This document shows, piece after piece, positions 60,262 through 64,000 of a stretch of 64,000 bases of DNA. Every line of letters begins with the position of its first letter. The first letter of the stretch is position 1. The notes below the pieces were generated by a model. The model saw only the letters and a program-made list of their open reading frames with translations. It did no database searches and was not told the DNA's origin. A program made the translations under genes and the position numbers. The DNA is taken from positions 31,055,008 to 31,119,007 of the forward strand of contig NC_016133.3 in assembly GCF_000005505.3 (NCBI RefSeq), read 5' to 3'. The stretch comes from Brachypodium distachyon (taxonomy: Eukaryota; Streptophyta; Magnoliopsida; Poales; Poaceae).

Positions 60262-61028
60262 TACTTTGACGACGACAACGTACGTGCAATTGTTTATCTT
60301 TTAGCAACCTAATACGGTTTAGCATTTTGTTGCTTCGTTCATTTCTGATGACATGTCTTCTGCAGTTGGAAGCTCAGGAGGCTACTTTAAGAAGAGATCT
60401 TCAGATCTGGGCAGCATTACGGTCACCCTCTGCAAAACTGAACCGGAAACCGAAAAAAAATAACCGAAACCGAACAGAAATTCCGGTTTTCCCGGTTTTC
60501 GGTTTCGGGTCCAGTTTCAGGAAAGCCGAACCCAATGACTTTCGGTTTTTAGGTTAGAAAACCACCGGTTTTCGGTAACCGAAATGACCGAAACCCACCC
60601 CGAGTGAAAGAAAAATTTAGAAACCTGGGGAGTCGAACTCCCAGATACTTTGACGACGACAACATACGTGCGATTGTTTATCTTTTAGCAAGCTAATACG
60701 GTTAGCATTTTGTTGCTTCGTTCATTTCTGATGACATGTCTTCTGCAGTTGGAAGTTCAGGAGGCTACTTTAAGAAGAGATCTTCAGGTCTGGGCAGCAT
60801 TACGGTCACCCTCTGCAAAACCGAACCGGAAACCGAAAAAAAAATAACCGGAACCAAACAGAAGTTCCGGTTTCCCCGGTTTTCGGTTTTGGGTCAGGTT
60901 TCATGAAAGCCAAACCCAATGATTTTCGGTTTTTAGGTTAGAAAACCACCGGTTTTCGGTTTAAACTGAAATAACCGAAACCCACCCAAGTGAAAGAAAA
61001 ATTTGGAAACCTGGGGAGTCGAACTCCC
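60262..61028. repeat. Tandem duplication of about 383 bp
   Basis: Unit 1 is 60262-60645 and unit 2 is 60646-61028. Each begins ATACTTTGACGACGACAAC (end of a DUF3615 exon), includes the following intron and the 39-nt exon, then a stretch of GGTTTTCGGTTTCGG-like repeats with many AACCGAAACCG units, and ends CCTGGGGAGTCGAACTCCC. A few substitutions separate the units. Confidence 0.85.
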
Positions 61029-62765
61029 GTCCTCTGCCTCCCCGCTGCCCCTCCGAGCCAGTTGACTAAGAAATGTTCGCATATTTGTTTAGGAAAACAT
61101 GTTTTTAACTAGTTCATCTGTCGGGACTTTTAGTTTCCCTTGGGTTGTTGCTGTTGGGCCGAGTATGCTAGTATGACAACAATATGTTCAATTATATTTT
61201 CTCTTGGGCCGTTGCATATTGGTGATTTCATCATCATTGTTGTCAGAAAACACTAATATACGTTCAATATGTTCAATTGGGAGAGTGTACTAGTTAGTAG
61301 CATTATACATGCTCTTGACAACATATTTTATATTGATGTTTGAATTTAGGTGTAACAACACGTTATGTGTTGCTTAAAAATTCGAGTCAATTTTGATTAT
61401 TTGGTTAAAGCCGAAACCGAATGGTTAAAACCAAAACCTAACCGTATTAACCAAGTATACAAACCTATTAACCGAATAACCGTATTAACCGACCAAACGC
61501 ATACCCTGACATTACGTAGGGGATTTTCTGCACTCGGTGGCCAACACACCCGGAATCTTTGGCCGTTGAAGCTGTCATCTGTATCTGTGCCGAAATAAAT
61601 GGACATCTTTGTTAAATCAATATACATTCTAAATACACTGCAAGAATACGGGCCCGCCACGTTGGCTTCCCCCAATCGACCAACCCACGACCCCCTTTCT
61701 CTCTCGATCACTCCAGGCTGCGCCGCTTCTTCTTCCACGAAGCCGGCGGCCAGATCCGGAGCAGAAGCTTCTTCCCCGAGTCCGGCAGGCCGACGGCGCC
61801 ACCTAGCATTCCCTCCTCCGAACGCCCCAAGCATTCCATCATTCGTCCCTGCAGCTCACCGCTGCCTCTAGCCGCCGTCGGCGGCACAAGTACGGCCGGA
61901 GTTCACGCTGGCTAGCTCTGGCGACGGTGTTCACGTCGAGAACTTTCTCCCATGGTGCTTTATACGGCGACATGCGGGCGGCATGGAGCCTGGCCAAGGA
62001 GGTGAAGTTCCGGCCGATCCATAATAACCTTTTCTCGGTGCAGTTCTCCTGTTTGGCAGATTGGGAACGTGTGATGCAAGGGGGTCCGTGGCTCTTCCGT
62101 AGATGCCCGGTGTTGATGGCGGAGTATGATGGCTGGGGAGATGTTGATGCTGTGGAGCTGGTCAAGTTTCCAGCGTGGGTACAAGTGCTTGATCTGAAGG
62201 AGAAGATTCAAACCGGTAATATTGCAAAGCAGCTCTCCAGGCGTGCCGGCGAGTTCGTTGCGCTGGATGAGCATTCGGTAATGGGTGCTGGTGGGGGCGT
62301 ACGAGTAAGGGTGTTCACCGTGGGAGGCCGGAGTGGGAGAAGAGGGCGAGGGCGGGCCGGCGTGGCGGGCGAGCTCGCCGGAGCTGCAGGTGAAGGGGGG
62401 AGGGGCGGCTTGGGTGGAGATGAGGTGGGAACCCGGACCAGGCCGGCTGGCGGATGGAGGGACGGAGAAGCGGGCGGCGAGGCCCAGGCCAGAGGCGGCC
62501 TGCCGAGGCCAGAAGCGGGAGGCGGAGCGGCCCGGCGAGGGAGGAGGAGGGGAAGGGGGAGAGAGATATTTCGGTGGGGGCTGGGGAGAGAGAAGTGAGG
62601 GAGAAGGCTGGCAAGTGGCAACGCCCATGGTGGGGCCAATGGGTGCCGTATACGGTTTGAAATACATATAAAGGGAGATGGCGGATCTCTCAACGCGGTT
62701 TGCACGGTACATATTGAGGGTGCGATCGCCACCGGGCGCAAGATGACATTTCCCCAGTTCTTGTC
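60405..62765. mobile_element. Insertion of about 2.35 kb in the third DUF3615 copy
   Basis: Compared with the arm copies, the intron is interrupted from just after exon LRRDLQ to 62766. The insert contains CCGAAACCG-type repeats, a tRNA-like GAGTCGAACTCCC (60633 and 61016), AT-rich DNA, and a GC-rich ORF with a DUF4283 domain. The tandem duplication of exon plus insert edge shows it rearranged after arrival. I could not identify terminal repeats or a clean target duplication. Confidence 0.55.
61927..62598 (+). CDS. DUF4283-domain ORF (LINE ORF1-like)
   Basis: The stretch from residue 15 to about 110 reads DMRAAWSLAKEVKFRPIHNN, LFSVQFSCLADWERVMQGGPW, LFRRCPVLMAEYDGWGD and VELVKFPAWVQVLDL. This is the DUF4283 pattern found in plant LINE ORF1 proteins and related nucleic-acid-binding proteins. 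The tail after about residue 120 is Gly/Arg-rich from GC-rich sequence and may be read-through. The true start may be upstream near 61860. No CCHC knuckle follows and no reverse transcriptase is adjacent, so it is a fragment, or a gene captured with the insert. Antisense frames here are composition effects. Confidence 0.55.
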   Translation: MFTSRTFSHGALYGDMRAAWSLAKEVKFRPIHNNLFSVQFSCLADWERVMQGGPWLFRRCPVLMAEYDGWGDVDAVELVKFPAWVQVLDLKEKIQTGNIAKQLSRRAGEFVALDEHSVMGAGGGVRVRVFTVGGRSGRRGRGRAGVAGELAGAAGEGGRGGLGGDEVGTRTRPAGGWRDGEAGGEAQARGGLPRPEAGGGAARRGRRRGRGREIFRWGLGREK

Positions 62766-62930
62766 GTTATTGTATCATTTATAGTTGCGTAATGTTGCTT
62801 GCTTGATGTGGTTAGTCCTTCTTGTGTATCTCTATTTTTGTAGTGCCTTAATGATCCACATCGGATGAATACATTGCCTGGCAGTAAGGCTACGGAGACC
62901 ACTGATCATCATAATGTTGATATTTCTTAG

Positions 62931-63424
62931 AAGTAGACCATGGTAGCTTGCTATTTCCTGTTGCTACGACAAAAGACATTTGGTTTGAGATGGACATATT
63001 TTAAAGATACGCTTAATCAAGTAGCTAGTCTCTCGATTCCACCGTCACCCGTGCGGTTGTACACGCTTGTGTTTGCTTATCTTAGGAAATACTTCCTCCG
63101 TCACATATTTTTATACCATTAAAAAAAGGAAGTATAAGACTGGCACGAGAGACCGAACTGCTAAGAAAAATCGCTAAAATTAAGAAGTAAAAACAACCCA
63201 CAGAAAAACAAGAAGGCAAAACCAGAATAAAACAGAGTCGCACACAATCCATCCAAATGACAAGTTTTGCAGTCGCTATCATGCTGATCATGCAGTGCAT
63301 GTGCAGCTACAAATATAGGAGTAGTACTGGGTACGCAAACAAGCACGGTTCAAAGTTCAAAATAAAACTGGACGAAAGTGCCATGCGTGACGATCAAAGT
63401 CATAAAAAAACGAAGACGCGCACG
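62931..63424. other. Intergenic, possible truncated MITE
   Basis: ACTTCCTCCGTCACATATTTTTAT near 63091 and AAAAAAAGGAAGTA ending near 63134 could be a short Stowaway remnant; the match is weak. Otherwise this is probably the 3' untranslated and downstream region of the zinc-finger gene that reads leftward. Confidence 0.35.
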
Positions 63425-64000
63425 TCAGGTTGCCAGGTTGCCGGCGGCATTGGCGCCGCGGGAGAGGAAGACCCGCTGGAGGTGCTGCTTGCCGGCGTAG
63501 TGCTCCTTGACGTTGCGCTGGGTGAGGAGTGGCACCTTGCAGACGTCGCAGCGGACGTCCATCTCCCCGGCGGCGTAGGCCACCTTGTTCCGGTGCTTCC
63601 TCCCCTTCTCGTGCTGCTTCAGGTGGACCGCCGTCATGCACCGGATGTCGCACACGGCGCAGAGCACGGACGGCATCTTGAACGACGCTGCTGCTGCCGG
63701 CTTGGCTGCCGCGGACCTTGTGTGAAGCTGGTGGGGCTTGCTGCTGCTGCTGCCGTTCACCGCCGGCGGCGGCGGAGGAGGAGCTCTGGCCGGGGCCACC
63801 TGGGCCCGGGGAGCGGTTGGTGCAGCCGCAGCCGCTGGTGATGGGGGAGCACCGTGCTGCCGCGGCGCCCTTTGCCACTGTGGTTGTGCTGCCTGGTGTT
63901 GCTTCGGCGGTGGCGGAGCCTGCGCCGGCGCCACGTGGTACTGCAGCGGCGGCGGTGGTTGAGCCGGTGCCGCCTGGTACTGCCTCTGCGGTGGCTGCAT
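63425..64000 (-). CDS. Two-finger C2H2 (zf-met/U1-like) protein with Pro/Gln/Ala-rich N-terminus, partial
   Basis: An open frame of 191 codons on the minus strand ends at TGA (63425-63427). The first 105 or so residues are Pro, Gln and Ala-rich (QAPPPPKQHQAAQPQWQRAP). Two widely spaced zinc fingers follow: CAVCDIRCMTAVHLKQHEKGRKH (about 114-136) and CDVCKVPLLTQRNVKEHYAGKQH (about 151-173). Both have CX2CX12HX5H spacing and the KQHEKGRKH/KEHYAGKQH endings typical of U1-like or zf-met fingers that bind double-stranded RNA or RNA-DNA. The only ATG lies at the last base of the window, so the real start is probably further right. Location is probably nuclear. The gene appears intact within view. 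Confidence 0.72.
   Translation of the reverse strand: MQPPQRQYQAAPAQPPPPLQYHVAPAQAPPPPKQHQAAQPQWQRAPRQHGAPPSPAAAAAPTAPRAQVAPARAPPPPPPAVNGSSSSKPHQLHTRSAAAKPAAAASFKMPSVLCAVCDIRCMTAVHLKQHEKGRKHRNKVAYAAGEMDVRCDVCKVPLLTQRNVKEHYAGKQHLQRVFLSRGANAAGNLAT

Larger units (their letters stand above)
58745..62930 (+). pseudogene. DUF3615-family gene, third copy: interrupted pseudogene with the terminal exon retained
   Basis: Similarity to the arm copies starts in the intron at about 58745 (opposite about 9840), so the first exons are absent. Exon remnants are 59325-59495 (with TAG at 59443-59445 where the arm copies read TTG, and a mutated acceptor GG), 59598-59805 (one extra base, so stops follow), 60136-60279 (CFGCQNNGNADMKHP) and 60366-60404 (LEAQEATLRRDLQ), whose donor is replaced by foreign DNA. 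The intron resumes at about 62766 (GTCGTTATTGTATCATTTATAG). A terminal exon at 62844-62930 reads CLNDPHRMNTLPGSKATET and ends NVDIS-TAG. This exon is missing in both palindrome copies. Not functional as it stands. Confidence 0.78.

Noticed and set aside
60630..61080. Possible tRNA gene (CTGGGGAGTCGAACTCCC with a downstream GCCAGTTGACTAAG)
   Set aside because: Only a B-box-like T arm is convincing. I could not fold a full cloverleaf with acceptor and anticodon stems, so it is noted only as tRNA-like.
62208..62741. Pro/Ser-rich minus-strand frames up to 250 codons antisense to the DUF4283 ORF
   Set aside because: Low-complexity antisense of a GC-rich Gly/Arg region; the sense strand carries the recognisable domain.
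63257..63962. Plus-strand frames over the zinc-finger gene (up to 194 codons)
   Set aside because: They are antisense to a clear two-finger C2H2 protein and have only Gly/Ala/Val-rich content.

Overview
The window is nuclear DNA of a grass, most likely a pooid of the wheat, barley or Brachypodium lineage. I judge this from at least ten short Stowaway-type MITEs with CTCCCTCCGTCC ends at TA targets, PIF/Harbinger-type MITEs at TAA targets, a degenerate Ty3/gypsy LTR plus gag, 5'-truncated LINEs, and gene families with a typical grass look (DUF3615, FAR1-related, plant mobile domain, B3). There are no rRNA or convincing tRNA genes. Species and chromosome cannot be read from the sequence.

Layout. 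1-6.9 kb is transposon-rich intergenic DNA: a fold-back element, MITEs, a 1.03-kb repeat that recurs at 53.4 kb, a Pack-MULE-like element with a 10-bp target duplication, and two Harbinger-like MITEs. 6.9-32.8 kb is the dominant structure, a palindrome of about 26 kb: two 8.88-kb arms (6945-15826 and 23966-32845) in opposite orientation around an 8.1-kb loop. Through almost the whole arm, paired positions satisfy x + y = 39790 without an indel. Each arm carries a 3'-truncated DUF3615 gene and a B3-domain gene inside a 2.7-kb block with 718-bp direct repeats. The loop holds a FAR1-related/MULE transposase gene (+, broken) converging on a Ulp1-like cysteine protease gene (-). The join between loop and arm 2 is a chain of short copied segments, which looks like serial template switching.

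32.8-34.7 kb is a decayed plant-mobile-domain gene cut by the palindrome's outer breakpoint. 35-46 kb is MITE-rich and holds exon relics of an NDR-type AGC kinase (-), LINE pieces and exon-like pieces of an unrecognised gene. 46.8-52.2 kb is the one clearly intact gene: 10 coding exons and 613 codons, giving a papain-fold domain that lacks the catalytic His followed by a helical tail with a duplicated 36-codon exon. 52.2-58.7 kb is transposon DNA (a MITE split by the second 1.04-kb repeat, a LINE scrap, and a gypsy LTR/gag with a ubiquitin fragment). 58.7-62.9 kb is a third DUF3615 copy, a pseudogene that still has the terminal exon the palindrome copies lack; it is interrupted by about 2.35 kb containing a DUF4283 ORF. 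63.4-64.0 kb is a two-finger C2H2 protein, probably incomplete at the window edge.

Apart from the papain-like gene and the zinc-finger gene, most genes here are mobile-element genes or pseudogenes. The palindrome is the part most worth pursuing. Its outer arms differ at only about three positions that I could find, whereas the inner 1.3 kb of each arm differs by several percent. If transcribed through, it could fold into a very long hairpin RNA.
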